DNA of 64,000 nt from IMG/VR virus record IMGVR_UViG_3300047494_000112, positions 123,325 to 187,324 of that record. One strand, written 5' to 3'. The translations under genes were made by a program, and so were the position numbers. How positions within the stretch are numbered: the stretch's first letter is position 1; every line of letters starts with the position of its first letter. The stretch comes from a virus. The notes under the pieces were generated by a model that saw nothing but the letters and a program-made list of their open reading frames with translations, ran no database searches and had not been told where the DNA came from. This document shows, one piece after another, positions 33,135-41,886 of the stretch.

Positions 33135-33541
33135 TGGGACTTGTGCTGGTACCTCTTTGGTTCATGTTTACTTTACCTGGGCGATGGCAACAATGGCGTA
33201 ATTTCTACTTTCCCAGCAACAGTCGTCAGAGCATTGTTGCATCAGCTCGTGACTACAATTCTAAAGGCGTAATGTTTATCTTTTGTCTACGTTTTTGGAG
33301 TTTTTGGCTGTGCGTATGGGCAATTTTTCCAGGTTTGATTTTACTTGGAATGGCATGGATTGCAAACAACAGTACAGAGTCAGCAGCAACGTGCCCAGTT
33401 TTTATCACAAACCTGTACTATTGGATTCACACTAGCGCATTGTGTCGCATATCGCTTCACTTTGATCTAAAGGTAACGTTGGCTTTTTTGACGTGGATTA
33501 ACGAAGCAGTAACCTGGCTAAACACTCCTCACAATCATTGA
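33134..33541 (+). CDS. membrane protein
   Basis: Encodes 135 aa from ATG 33134, overlapping the preceding stop (TAATG). Hydrophobic Trp/Phe-rich segments near residues 3-16 and 55-80, and a weaker amphipathic one near the end. Two to three predicted membrane spans. Not recognised. Confidence 0.6.
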   Translation: MGLVLVPLWFMFTLPGRWQQWRNFYFPSNSRQSIVASARDYNSKGVMFIFCLRFWSFWLCVWAIFPGLILLGMAWIANNSTESAATCPVFITNLYYWIHTSALCRISLHFDLKVTLAFLTWINEAVTWLNTPHNH

Positions 33542-33553
33542 TAAGGAAAGCTA

Positions 33554-33817
33554 ATGCAAACTATGAACAAATTTTTGGATTTGGTACTTAGGTTTCAGAA
33601 TCTTTCAGTAAAATTTGGAACGAGCAAATCTTCTTCGTATCAAGTCTCTTTGACTATAGGTCAGGATAAAAAATGGTGTCTAAATTTAGGCTGTTATGAT
33701 ATAGAAGACTGGCCTAGGAATTTATTGCTAGGCCCATTTTTGAATATAGAAGAAGTGTTGGAGGCTTTTGAAACGAAGGTAAAGGAAGCGGAAGCAATTC
33801 CAGATAATTTCGTCTAA
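33554..33817 (+). CDS. hypothetical protein
   Basis: Encodes 87 aa, ATAAGGAAAGCTA upstream. Its TAA stop forms the start of the second copy of the intergenic hairpin element. Mixed alpha/beta, no motif. Confidence 0.6.
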   Translation: MQTMNKFLDLVLRFQNLSVKFGTSKSSSYQVSLTIGQDKKWCLNLGCYDIEDWPRNLLLGPFLNIEEVLEAFETKVKEAEAIPDNFV

Positions 33818-33868
33818 TACGAAACGAGAAGGGTGGGCAGGGTTTCCACCCTTTACGCTTCGCATTGG
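33815..33868 (+). repeat. stop-codon hairpin element, copy B
   Basis: TAATACGAAAC (33815-33825) and CGCTTCGCATTGG (33856-33868) match copy A at 27240. The inner stem here is AAGGGTGG/CCACCCTT. Same placement on the TAA stop codon. Confidence 0.6.
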
Positions 33869-33903
33869 AGCGGAGAAACAACCAAAATGAAAGTTATCAT
33901 AAC

Positions 33904-34221
33904 ATGGCGAAAAACATTGAAGCACGTCTGGCTCTCTTGCAGCAGGCAGTATTGGCACTTTTGCCGGCGACAGGAACTCACGCCAAAGTGATCAAGGAAA
34001 CAGAGGAAGCTTTTCCTTTGATCACTGAGAAGAAGCGTTTGGCTTTTGCATCCAGCGTTAGCAAGAAGCTTTCCAAGGCTGAAAAGCCGGCCAAGGATTC
34101 CAAAAAAGAGACCAAAAAATCGGAAAAGAAAGTCGAGAAAAAGGTAGCCAAGAAGAGCAAAAAGCTCGAAAAGAAGCTGGCAAAAAAGGCAGGCAAAAAA
34201 GCAAAGCAGCTTTCGGACTAA
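33904..34221 (+). CDS. small histone-H1-like Lys-rich protein
   Basis: Encodes 105 aa from ATG 33904; a TTG at 33865 inside the hairpin element is rejected. A short helical head (about 55 residues) is followed by alternating Lys/Glu/Ala (KKSEKKVEKKVAKKSKK) to the end. Probable DNA- or RNA-binding by charge. A perfect terminator hairpin follows. Confidence 0.65.
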   Translation: MAKNIEARLALLQQAVLALLPATGTHAKVIKETEEAFPLITEKKRLAFASSVSKKLSKAEKPAKDSKKETKKSEKKVEKKVAKKSKKLEKKLAKKAGKKAKQLSD

Positions 34222-34233
34222 TTGTTTAACATT

Positions 34234-34257
34234 GAGGGTGGCAATATTGCCACCCTC
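34234..34257 (+). terminator. perfect palindromic hairpin
   Basis: GAGGGTGGCAAT pairs exactly with ATTGCCACCCTC. Like the hairpin at 267 it has little T-run. Confidence 0.6.
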
Positions 34258-34275
34258 CTAACTTAGGAAAATAAA

Positions 34276-34449
34276 ATGGAAAAAGGACCAACACAGGAGA
34301 TATTAGATCAATACACTGAGCTGTTGCGTAAAGCAGCTCGGCCTCGGCTAACTATTGCTGATGCAGGAGCAGCAGTACGAGAAAACGTTGATTTGGTTTT
34401 ATTCGTGACGCAAAATGCGCCTGCGATACTCACCGGACTTCAAAATTAA
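34276..34449 (+). CDS. small helical protein
   Basis: Encodes 57 aa, TTAGGAAAATAAA upstream. Helical with an Arg/Pro turn (KAARPRLT). Lies between two hairpin-flanked basic protein genes. Confidence 0.5.
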   Translation: MEKGPTQEILDQYTELLRKAARPRLTIADAGAAVRENVDLVLFVTQNAPAILTGLQN

Positions 34450-34470
34450 CTTAACCACAGGAGAGTAAAA

Positions 34471-34947
34471 ATGAGCAGCAAGAAAACCAAGCGTCAGATC
34501 AATGAGATCATGGAGGCGCTTGAATACATGGACGGAGATTATATTGATGCCTTCCATTCTTCCGTAATGTCAATGCGTGCCGAAGGCGAATTGGATAATG
34601 AACCGGTTCAGGTTGTCGTCAAGCGTCCCAAAAAGACAAACCCGGCTAAGGTTGAGAAGCCCAAAGCAAAGCGAACTGTCAAAGTTGCTGAGGATGCTCC
34701 AAAGTTTTCAGACATGTCTGAGCGTGAACAACGCGCCTATATCCGGGCTTTGAATGTCAAACCTAACGATGCTGGTGAAAATTTGGCGCGTTTTCTGAAA
34801 AAGGTTGCCAAAATGGCTTCTGAGCATACGGAAAAGCAACTACTCCGAATGGGGAAGGAAGCCGAAATCAAATTTGTGTTTGGCAAAGGTCGCCAAGATC
34901 CATACGTTAAAAAGGAGAAAATGGCTGCACAAATTCTTATTCAGTAA
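34471..34947 (+). CDS. hypothetical basic protein
   Basis: Encodes 158 aa, CAGGAGAGTAAAA upstream. Helical N-terminus, Lys/Pro linker near residues 53-75, helical C-terminus with basic clusters. Another of the Lys-rich set. Its own terminator follows. Confidence 0.65.
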   Translation: MSSKKTKRQINEIMEALEYMDGDYIDAFHSSVMSMRAEGELDNEPVQVVVKRPKKTNPAKVEKPKAKRTVKVAEDAPKFSDMSEREQRAYIRALNVKPNDAGENLARFLKKVAKMASEHTEKQLLRMGKEAEIKFVFGKGRQDPYVKKEKMAAQILIQ

Positions 34948-34962
34948 TTGGTAAATTGTAAT

Positions 34963-34998
34963 GTGAAGGCTGGCGTAAAACCCAGCCTTTCACTTTTT
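34963..34998 (+). terminator. Rho-independent terminator
   Basis: GTGAAGGCTGG pairs with CCAGCCTTTCAC (one bulged T), followed by five T. Confidence 0.8.
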
Positions 34999-35012
34999 AT
35001 AGGAGAGTGAAC

Positions 35013-35483
35013 ATGTCAGCTTGTAAAAAAGACAGCGTGTTGATTGACCTTGATCAAAACTTTGGATACAGGTTTGTGCGTTTCAATTCACCTGAGTTGA
35101 CTGGTAAGGTGTGGCAACTGGCATTTCAAATGTTGGTTGCAGGCGTGGGTTTTTATCAACCAAAGTCTTATCAAGAGACCGGAGTAGAGCCAAATATTAC
35201 ACGCGAGATTGTACCGGCACACTATTGGGTATTCTCTCATTATGGCGATGAGATTGGTCGCATACAGGTCAATGTTGTAAATGGGCTTATCCATCGTTTG
35301 AGAGCAAACTATCAGACGTGTCATTGGTCTGGAAAGATATGCTATCAAAAAATAAATCCAAAGAAATATGTTCACTTGGCCGATATAACTTTTGGCTGGG
35401 AGAAAGGAATGAACGACTACGTTCCTATCCTAATACAAAAATTTCAACGTGAGCCCGTTAAAGAAATGCTAATGGGGAATTAA
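35013..35483 (+). CDS. hypothetical protein
   Basis: Encodes 156 aa; ATG 35013 has AGGAG 8 nt upstream. Aromatic, mixed alpha/beta. First gene of the ligase group. Confidence 0.6.
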   Translation: MSACKKDSVLIDLDQNFGYRFVRFNSPELTGKVWQLAFQMLVAGVGFYQPKSYQETGVEPNITREIVPAHYWVFSHYGDEIGRIQVNVVNGLIHRLRANYQTCHWSGKICYQKINPKKYVHLADITFGWEKGMNDYVPILIQKFQREPVKEMLMGN

Positions 35484-35495
35484 TAGGAGAGTGAC

Positions 35496-35990
35496 ATGGA
35501 TTTCTTTTCAAAAGGTTTGACAGCAAAAGATTATCAAAACTTGGACAAGAAAGGCTGCATTGTATTACCGGATCGAAAAATTGAAAGCGTCTTGAATCTA
35601 AAAGATTTTTGGATAGTTGTATTGCGTGATGCCGATGAACCAGCTTATGTGCAAGTCTTTGCAACGCAGAATCTGCATGGGATGATGACCTCTCTCCTTG
35701 ATCTGGAACGCTCGCAAGGGGCATACGAAAACATAGCGGGTTCTCTATCTCAAGATGATTTGAATACAGATTTTAACAAAATGATATCTGACTTGATGCA
35801 GCGTTCAAATGTTTTAATTAGGCAAGTTAAAACCAGTCCTATAAACCCTGAAAGGACGATCGGTACTTGGCAAGCTCCAGATGAAAAACTTACGTCTAAA
35901 GACGCATACAACAAATATATTCTAAACTGTTTCATAGATTTTGATAAAATTCAGTCTACGGAAGAAATGCAAGAAAACGAGAAATTCTAA
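35496..35990 (+). CDS. hypothetical protein upstream of ligase
   Basis: Encodes 164 aa, ATAGGAGAGTGAC upstream. Its stop overlaps the ligase start (TAATG), so the two are co-translated. No motif recognised. Confidence 0.65.
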   Translation: MDFFSKGLTAKDYQNLDKKGCIVLPDRKIESVLNLKDFWIVVLRDADEPAYVQVFATQNLHGMMTSLLDLERSQGAYENIAGSLSQDDLNTDFNKMISDLMQRSNVLIRQVKTSPINPERTIGTWQAPDEKLTSKDAYNKYILNCFIDFDKIQSTEEMQENEKF

Positions 35991-37987
35991 TGGCACAAAC
36001 TATAGACCAAATGATCACAACACTAAAACTGTGGGATAAAGCTTACGCCAAAGGCAAGCCCATTGTAACTGACGCCATTTACGACGCCTTGCGTGAAAAA
36101 GCTAAAAAGCAAGCACCAAAGCATGAGTATTTCAAACTGCTCTCAACCAGGGACGCGCCTGGCGAAAAGGTAAAGTTGCCGACCCCAATGATGTCTCTGG
36201 ATAAAACTAGACCGTCTAGCATTGTTGAATGGGCCAAGTGGGATACCGAATATTTAATAGGTCCCAAACTGGATGGGTTGTCGGGCAAGTTAAAATTTGT
36301 CAAAGGCAGGCTGCAAATGGCTTTTACTCGTGGTGATGGTATCATTGGCCGTAACGTTACAGCGACAGCCAAATTGGTCAACGGCGTCATGCAAAACTTG
36401 CCAACAAAGGATTCATTGGAGATCAATGGCGAGTTTATCGTGCACAATTCAGTGTTTGCAGCGTTAAAAGAAAAAATGGCACAGAATCCAAAGCTAAAGC
36501 AATACAAAGCTGCACGCAATTTTGTTGTTGGTATGCTGAATACCAAGGAAGCTGATCCTGAGCTATTAAAGCATGTAACGTTCATTGTGTACTCGGTTGA
36601 TTGTCCTACAGCGAATTTCAAACACAAATTAGACCAACTAAATCTGGCTGCCAAACTAGGCTTTATCACAATTACAAACTGTGGCCGATGGAACGCTGAA
36701 ACCTATGTGGCCTATCAAGCCGGCAAAGCACCGGTAGTGTCAGGCTACAATTGCGTTGCAAATTTAGGAAAGTATCATTTCACCAAAGACGAAATTACAG
36801 AAAAGCTAGCTAGCTATTATTTGGCAACATGGCGTAAGGCCGTTGACATTGATCAGGATGGGCTAGTAATTGAAGTCGCTGACATGGCAAAGCGCAAAAA
36901 GATTGGAGCGGATGAGACTCCAAACTATGCTATCGCCATTAAGCCAGAGATATTAGACCACGCCTATTGTGACGTGCCTTTGAAAGAAAAAGAGTGGGCC
37001 ATATCAGGCAGAGGCTTGTACAAAATTACTCTGGTCTTGGCTAAACCAGCAGTGTTTAATGGCGTTGAAGTTACTCGCTGCAATGGCTTCAATGCCAAGG
37101 CAATCAAAGATGCTGGTGGGTTAGGCAAAGGATCCTTACTCCGCATTATTCGCTCAGGTGACGTTATTCCTCGTTGGATCGATACCATTAAAAATGTGCC
37201 TGATCAATTGCCTACGCACTGTATGCACTGCAAAAATAAATTGAAATGGACAAATTCAAACACTGATCTTTGGTGCGATAATACAAACTGTGTTGGGTTT
37301 CAGACCGAGCGTGTACATCACTTTTTTAGCTCATTCAAAATTGATCAGCTGGGTCCAGGCATCATTACAAAGCTAATTAAGAAAGGCTACAATACGGTCC
37401 CGCGTATTTTGCGAGTACCGGAAGATGAGCTAGCAAAAATTGAAGGGCTTGGCCCAAAGTCAGCCAAAACCATTATGACCAACATGAAGAAAAAGCTTGA
37501 AAAGGTATCACTGGCAAAAGTGATGGCTGCTAGCTTCATGTTCACCGATGAAAATGCAGGGTTGGGTGAACGCAGAGCAAAGGCAATCATTAACCATGTT
37601 GGCGAGAAAGCTTTGCTTGATGGACCAATTGATGAAAAGTTAGGTCGTACTTTGGCTCTAGAAATTGACGGCATTGGCACAACGTTGGCTGATATCGTAG
37701 TTGAAAACTTGCCAGCGTTCAGAACGTTTTACCGAGAGCTGCCAATTGGTAGCATTGAAAAGCAAAAGAAAACCAACGGCATGATTGCTGCCTGGAGTGG
37801 TTATCGTTCACAAGAGGAAGAAGAGTTATGGACAAGCAGAGGCGGTGAGGTTGGGTCAGTGACCAAAAAAACAACTGTCCTATTCACTAGCACTCCAGGT
37901 TCAACAAAGAGCACCAAGGCTAGAAACTACGGCATCAAGATTATCGACAAAAAAGATGCCATGCAATTTCTTCACAACTGGAAATAA
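35990..37987 (+). CDS. ligA: NAD+-dependent DNA ligase (LigA)
   Basis: Encodes 665 aa, close to bacterial LigA (about 670). Order: Ia-type helical start with AIYDALREKA; adenylation domain with GPKLDGLSG (Lys93 is the AMP-accepting lysine) and TRGDG; OB fold near LLRIIRSGDVIP; four-Cys zinc finger CMHCKNKL..CDNTNC (about 408-431); helix-hairpin-helix repeats (GLGPKSAKTI, GIGTTLADIV); C-terminal BRCT-like domain from about 590. Seals nicks using NAD+. Phages more often carry ATP ligases, so a full-length NAD form beside NAD-rebuilding genes is notable. Confidence 0.95.
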   Translation: MAQTIDQMITTLKLWDKAYAKGKPIVTDAIYDALREKAKKQAPKHEYFKLLSTRDAPGEKVKLPTPMMSLDKTRPSSIVEWAKWDTEYLIGPKLDGLSGKLKFVKGRLQMAFTRGDGIIGRNVTATAKLVNGVMQNLPTKDSLEINGEFIVHNSVFAALKEKMAQNPKLKQYKAARNFVVGMLNTKEADPELLKHVTFIVYSVDCPTANFKHKLDQLNLAAKLGFITITNCGRWNAETYVAYQAGKAPVVSGYNCVANLGKYHFTKDEITEKLASYYLATWRKAVDIDQDGLVIEVADMAKRKKIGADETPNYAIAIKPEILDHAYCDVPLKEKEWAISGRGLYKITLVLAKPAVFNGVEVTRCNGFNAKAIKDAGGLGKGSLLRIIRSGDVIPRWIDTIKNVPDQLPTHCMHCKNKLKWTNSNTDLWCDNTNCVGFQTERVHHFFSSFKIDQLGPGIITKLIKKGYNTVPRILRVPEDELAKIEGLGPKSAKTIMTNMKKKLEKVSLAKVMAASFMFTDENAGLGERRAKAIINHVGEKALLDGPIDEKLGRTLALEIDGIGTTLADIVVENLPAFRTFYRELPIGSIEKQKKTNGMIAAWSGYRSQEEEELWTSRGGEVGSVTKKTTVLFTSTPGSTKSTKARNYGIKIIDKKDAMQFLHNWK

Positions 37988-38117
37988 GAGGGTCTGAATT
38001 AATTTTTTAGCTGTGTTTGTAATCGTTACAATTGGATTTTGGGCTGCGGAATATATTCGTCAACAGTTGAGTATCTTAATAACGCTTGCGTTCAACAACA
38101 AAAGTAAGGAGATTATC

Positions 38118-38711
38118 ATGTCAAAGACAATTGAATTTGTGGACGTTGACTGCCTAAAAGTTGGTCAGCTAAAAGACGGCGCTAAGATTATGGTCATGTG
38201 TCGAGAAAGAAATGACATTTTGACCGTAACCTGGAATAGACTTGAACGAGAGTTTCAGACCTATAGTGGCTTGACTCTTGACGTGGATGACATTACGCAT
38301 TGGTGTCCTTTGCTTGACCAAAGCAGTAGCCAATTGAAGGCTCAGGAAAAGCCTTTGACCAAGCTACAGCTTAAAGCCAGAGAAAAGGCAGAGGCGGATA
38401 TTAAAGCAATTATTGCTGAAATGAACGAGTTTGAAAAGTTTAAAGAAACCCAAGAAAAAACTATCAATTCGTTTATTGAAGACCTGGATAAAAAGGGTAC
38501 AGCTTTGTATGACAAAATTCATAAAATGAAGGGTGAATTGAAGGGAAACTTTGCCGAGTTTGTGGAGGAAGCAACTGAACACACAAGCTATTTTGGATAC
38601 AATTATCCTGATAATGATCTAGATGAATGTGAATACAAGGCAAATAATCCTGTAACCTTTGAAGCATTCCAGCTGTGGATAGAAAATGAGGATGAGGATT
38701 ACAATGACTAG
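38118..38711 (+). CDS. hypothetical protein with coiled coil
   Basis: Encodes 197 aa; ATG 38118 has AAGGAGATTATC. The same frame is open back to 38013 and would add a hydrophobic leader, but no ribosome site supports that. Residues about 75-155 look like a Lys/Glu coiled coil. Overlaps the next gene by 8 nt. Confidence 0.6.
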   Translation: MSKTIEFVDVDCLKVGQLKDGAKIMVMCRERNDILTVTWNRLEREFQTYSGLTLDVDDITHWCPLLDQSSSQLKAQEKPLTKLQLKAREKAEADIKAIIAEMNEFEKFKETQEKTINSFIEDLDKKGTALYDKIHKMKGELKGNFAEFVEEATEHTSYFGYNYPDNDLDECEYKANNPVTFEAFQLWIENEDEDYND

Positions 38712-38886
38712 TGAGGATCAAGTATTAGTCATGGAGAAAAGATCTGACGGAGTATGGTGGCTGGTTGAGGAACCAACTCCGGACTTTGAAATTGAAGGTA
38801 GTGTAACCCATGCAGTTGTAGTTATGCTTCTCTTTTTCTTTAGCTGTTGGGCGGTAAGCCACATTCTATCGTTATTTCACTTTTAG
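38704..38886 (+). CDS. small C-tail membrane protein
   Basis: Encodes 60 aa from ATG 38704. Soluble acidic head, then one transmembrane helix (AVVVMLLFFFSCWAV) near the C-terminus. Function unknown. Confidence 0.6.
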   Translation: MTSEDQVLVMEKRSDGVWWLVEEPTPDFEIEGSVTHAVVVMLLFFFSCWAVSHILSLFHF

Positions 38887-38896
38887 GAGGGCAAAA

Positions 38897-39721
38897 ATGA
38901 TTTCGGTACACGGTAAACAGATAAATAGTTTTAACTATCCCGGTGGTGAGGTTCACATTTCATCTGAAACCGCAATACTAGGCGCAACAGTACGCGCTGA
39001 TTTACGGTCATCAAACGACATTATGGAGCTGCTAATTTTTGCAGATGCTTACCATCGCCGGTTTAATGGTATTCCGTTGAAACTAAAAATTCCGTACCTG
39101 CCCTATGCTAGGCAAGATCGAGTAGCCAATAATGGAGATCCTTTGTCAGTCAAGGTAATGGCAGATTTGATCAACTCGTGCAAAGCAGAATCTGTTGAGA
39201 TATGGGACTGCCATTCAGACGTGGGTCTGGCATTGATCAACAATGTTGTGCATGTTCCTCAGCATCATTTTGTTCGGGTGTTTCAAGATGGTCCAGCAGT
39301 AATGATTGCGCCTGATGCCGGAGCACAAAAGAAGACTTTAAAGTGTGCTCAAGAATTTGAAACCACTCAGGTGGTGATGGCAACCAAACACCGAGATACA
39401 AGAACAGGAGAGATTACAAATACCACCATTGACGGAGTAATTCCGGCTTCTGGCCATCTCATGGTTGTCGATGACATTTGCGATGGAGGTCGAACATTCA
39501 TTGAATTGGCTAAAGCGATATATAATCGAGGTCTTTTTACAAAAGGTCTCAATGCGCTTAGCCTGTACGTCACTCATGGAATTTTTTCAAAGGGTGTAAC
39601 GGAGCTATTTCAATACTACGATCACATTTACACGGCCAATCCTTGGTCAAGCGTTACTGTAAAAGTGCCAGCGATTGAAAATTTGGTGTTTGAGGTATCG
39701 CGTAATCAATCCGTTTCCTAA
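38897..39721 (+). CDS. prs: ribose-phosphate pyrophosphokinase (PRPP synthetase)
   Basis: Encodes 274 aa, TAGGAGGGCAAAA upstream; shorter than bacterial Prs (about 315). PYLPYARQDRV is the ATP-binding flexible-loop region and VVDDICDGGRTFIE (about 190-203) is the PRPP-binding loop. Makes PRPP from ribose-5-phosphate and ATP. Directly followed by NAMPT, which uses PRPP; this pair is the known phage NAD+ rebuilding pathway 1. Confidence 0.9.
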   Translation: MISVHGKQINSFNYPGGEVHISSETAILGATVRADLRSSNDIMELLIFADAYHRRFNGIPLKLKIPYLPYARQDRVANNGDPLSVKVMADLINSCKAESVEIWDCHSDVGLALINNVVHVPQHHFVRVFQDGPAVMIAPDAGAQKKTLKCAQEFETTQVVMATKHRDTRTGEITNTTIDGVIPASGHLMVVDDICDGGRTFIELAKAIYNRGLFTKGLNALSLYVTHGIFSKGVTELFQYYDHIYTANPWSSVTVKVPAIENLVFEVSRNQSVS

Positions 39722-39780
39722 TTGCTACCCAAGACTACAACACGAAACCTATACATTCTTCGCAGAAAGGAAGAAATCAA

Positions 39781-41274
39781 ATGCGTATTTTCCCGCCACA
39801 TGCTACTGACGTTTACAAAACCGGTCATATCTATCAGTACCCGCCAGGCACCACTCAGGTGTACAGCAACTTTACGCCCCGCTCTGATAAGCTGGCAAAG
39901 GTTGGTCTGGGCTTTGATCACAAGGTAGTTTTCTTTGGCCTCCAAGGCTTTTTGAAGGAACACTTGCATGATCTTTGGGGCGGCAATTTCTTTGCTCAGC
40001 CAAAAGAATACGTCCTAGAGCAATACAAGCGCCGAATGGATGGAGCTTTAGGAGAAGGCGCTGTAGGGGTTGAGCATTTTGCAGCTTTGCACGATCTAGG
40101 GTATATGCCTTTGCATATCAAGGCTTTGCCTGAAGGAGCGCGTGTCAATATCAAGGTACCGCTGCTTACAGTGACCAACACTCATCCAGATTTCTTTTGG
40201 CTGACAAACTACATTGAGACAGCAATGTCAGCTGAGCTGTGGAAACCAATTACTTCCGCAACAACAGCGTTTGAACTTAAGCGCATCCTTATGAGGTATG
40301 CATCTAAAACGGGTTCTGCAAAAGAATTTGTGCAATGGCAAGGTCATGATTTTTCATTCCGAGGCTTGAGCGGTATTCATGACGCAGCAGTTTCCGGTGC
40401 AGGACATTTGCTATCCTTTAACGGTACTGATACAATTGTTGCAATGGATTATTTGGATCAATATTATCGAGGAGCCGAAACTTTTATCGGTGGTTCAGTT
40501 CCAGCTACAGAACACAGCGTAATGTGTATGGGAGGCCAAGACGATGAGGTGGAGACATTCCGTCGTCTAATCCGCACTTACCCGTCAGGCATTCTTAGCG
40601 TCGTGTCTGACACCTGGGACTTTTGGAAAGTGATTACTGAAACGGCCACCACATTGAAAGATGAGATAATGGCTCGTCAACCAGATGCTTTGGGTAATGC
40701 AAAGCTGGTATTTCGTCCTGACTCTGGTGATCCTGTCAAAATTATCTGTGGTGATTCAGGAGCAGAAAGGGACACTCCTGCGTATTGGGGTGCCATTGCA
40801 ACTCTTTGGGACGTGTTTGGTGGTACGACGACAAGTACAGGTCACAAGCTATTAGATTCTCACGTTGGTCTGATCTACGGTGACAGCATTGACTTGCAGA
40901 AAGCTGAAACCATCCTGGGACGATTGGAACGGCAGGGTTATTCTTCTGGCAACGTTGTGTTCGGTGTAGGCTCGTTTACCTATCAATATGTGACGCGAGA
41001 CAGCTATGGAACAGCCATGAAGGCTACCTTTGGAGTGGTAAATGGTGAGGATAGAGAGTTGTTTAAAGATCCAATTACCGATAGTGGTGTCAAGAAATCG
41101 GCAAAAGGCTTATTGCGAGTTGAGCTGGAAGACGGAGAGTATGTACTGTATGACCAGCAAACTCGTGAACAAGAGAAGCAAGGAGAACTAAAGACTGTTT
41201 ATGCAAACGGTGAGATAATCAACAAGAATTCTCTCGCTAAAATTCGCGAACGCTTAAACAGCTTTTTTGAATGA
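39781..41274 (+). CDS. nadV: nicotinamide phosphoribosyltransferase (NAMPT/NadV)
   Basis: Encodes 497 aa, close to NAMPT (about 490). Opens with ATDVYKTGHIYQYPPGTT and has QGHDFSFRGLSGIHDAAVSG, GSVPATEHSVMCMGG, SDTWDFWKVITE and LVFRPDSGDPV, all typical of the family. Joins nicotinamide and PRPP into NMN, which host NMN adenylyltransferase can turn into NAD+. Known to help phages survive host NAD+ depletion defences. A hairpin follows the gene. Confidence 0.95.
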   Translation: MRIFPPHATDVYKTGHIYQYPPGTTQVYSNFTPRSDKLAKVGLGFDHKVVFFGLQGFLKEHLHDLWGGNFFAQPKEYVLEQYKRRMDGALGEGAVGVEHFAALHDLGYMPLHIKALPEGARVNIKVPLLTVTNTHPDFFWLTNYIETAMSAELWKPITSATTAFELKRILMRYASKTGSAKEFVQWQGHDFSFRGLSGIHDAAVSGAGHLLSFNGTDTIVAMDYLDQYYRGAETFIGGSVPATEHSVMCMGGQDDEVETFRRLIRTYPSGILSVVSDTWDFWKVITETATTLKDEIMARQPDALGNAKLVFRPDSGDPVKIICGDSGAERDTPAYWGAIATLWDVFGGTTTSTGHKLLDSHVGLIYGDSIDLQKAETILGRLERQGYSSGNVVFGVGSFTYQYVTRDSYGTAMKATFGVVNGEDRELFKDPITDSGVKKSAKGLLRVELEDGEYVLYDQQTREQEKQGELKTVYANGEIINKNSLAKIRERLNSFFE

Positions 41275-41282
41275 TTAACCTT

Positions 41283-41307
41283 GGAGGGGAGCTTAGAGCT
41301 CCTCTCC
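41283..41307 (+). terminator. GC-rich hairpin after nadV
   Basis: GGAGGGGAGCT pairs with AGCTCCTCTCC with one mismatch and only a 3-nt loop. Weak T content after it; may be partial. Confidence 0.55.
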
Positions 41308-41327
41308 ATCTCTTGATGGAGAGTTTT

Positions 41328-41558
41328 ATGAGGCAGCTTTCAGCCCTTGAAAAAGAACAAAAGCTAATTGATATTGGCTTTTCAATTGCAATGATAATAA
41401 CTGACAAAAGGTATAGCAAAAAATTTAGTAACATGACCCAAGAAAAAATTGCTGAATGGGTTGCTGAACAATATAAAGGCTGTGGATTTCCAACAGTACC
41501 TTGTGGCATGTCATGGGGTGTTTTGACAAGGGAGTATTGTGATGACCGAGTTTCATAA
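41328..41558 (+). CDS. hypothetical small protein
   Basis: Encodes 76 aa; ATG 41328 follows GGAGAG, whereas the ATG at 41271 would cross the hairpin and is rejected. Ends in a Cys/Gly-rich GCGFPTVPCGMSWG. Overlaps the next gene. Confidence 0.55.
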   Translation: MRQLSALEKEQKLIDIGFSIAMIITDKRYSKKFSNMTQEKIAEWVAEQYKGCGFPTVPCGMSWGVLTREYCDDRVS

Positions 41559-41817
41559 GATACCAGATACTGAGCATTATGCAATATTGACTACTCGCAG
41601 AGTCTATATTCCTGGTGATGAAAGGTCACAAACTAATCCTGGACACGGTTATCCTGCTTCCACAGAGACATTTATCAATTATGAATCATTCTCTGATCGA
41701 AAAGCTTGGGAAGCAAAGATTGATTTTCTTGCTAAGAGGCAAGATACATTTAAGGCACTACACGTTGTTCCTGCTGAAATTACGGTGACTACTCAGGTAA
41801 AGGTAAAGACACCATGA
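41542..41817 (+). CDS. hypothetical protein
   Basis: Encodes 91 aa from ATG 41542 behind AAGGGAG. Beta-like, Tyr-rich. Overlap of 17 nt with the previous gene. Function unknown. Confidence 0.55.
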   Translation: MTEFHKIPDTEHYAILTTRRVYIPGDERSQTNPGHGYPASTETFINYESFSDRKAWEAKIDFLAKRQDTFKALHVVPAEITVTTQVKVKTP

Positions 41818-41886
41818 TAGGAAATGTAATCGACCCAGGCTCAATTCTTGAGACGAGGAATAAGCAGCGTTTGGAAAGGAATGCAA

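Noticed and set aside
33887-33991. 34-codon ORF starting ATG 33887
   Set aside because: It overlaps the start of the Lys-rich protein in another frame and has no protein-like features.
38013-38117. N-terminal extension adding a hydrophobic segment to the 38118 gene
   Set aside because: No ribosome site before the early start, while ATG 38118 has a strong AAGGAG.
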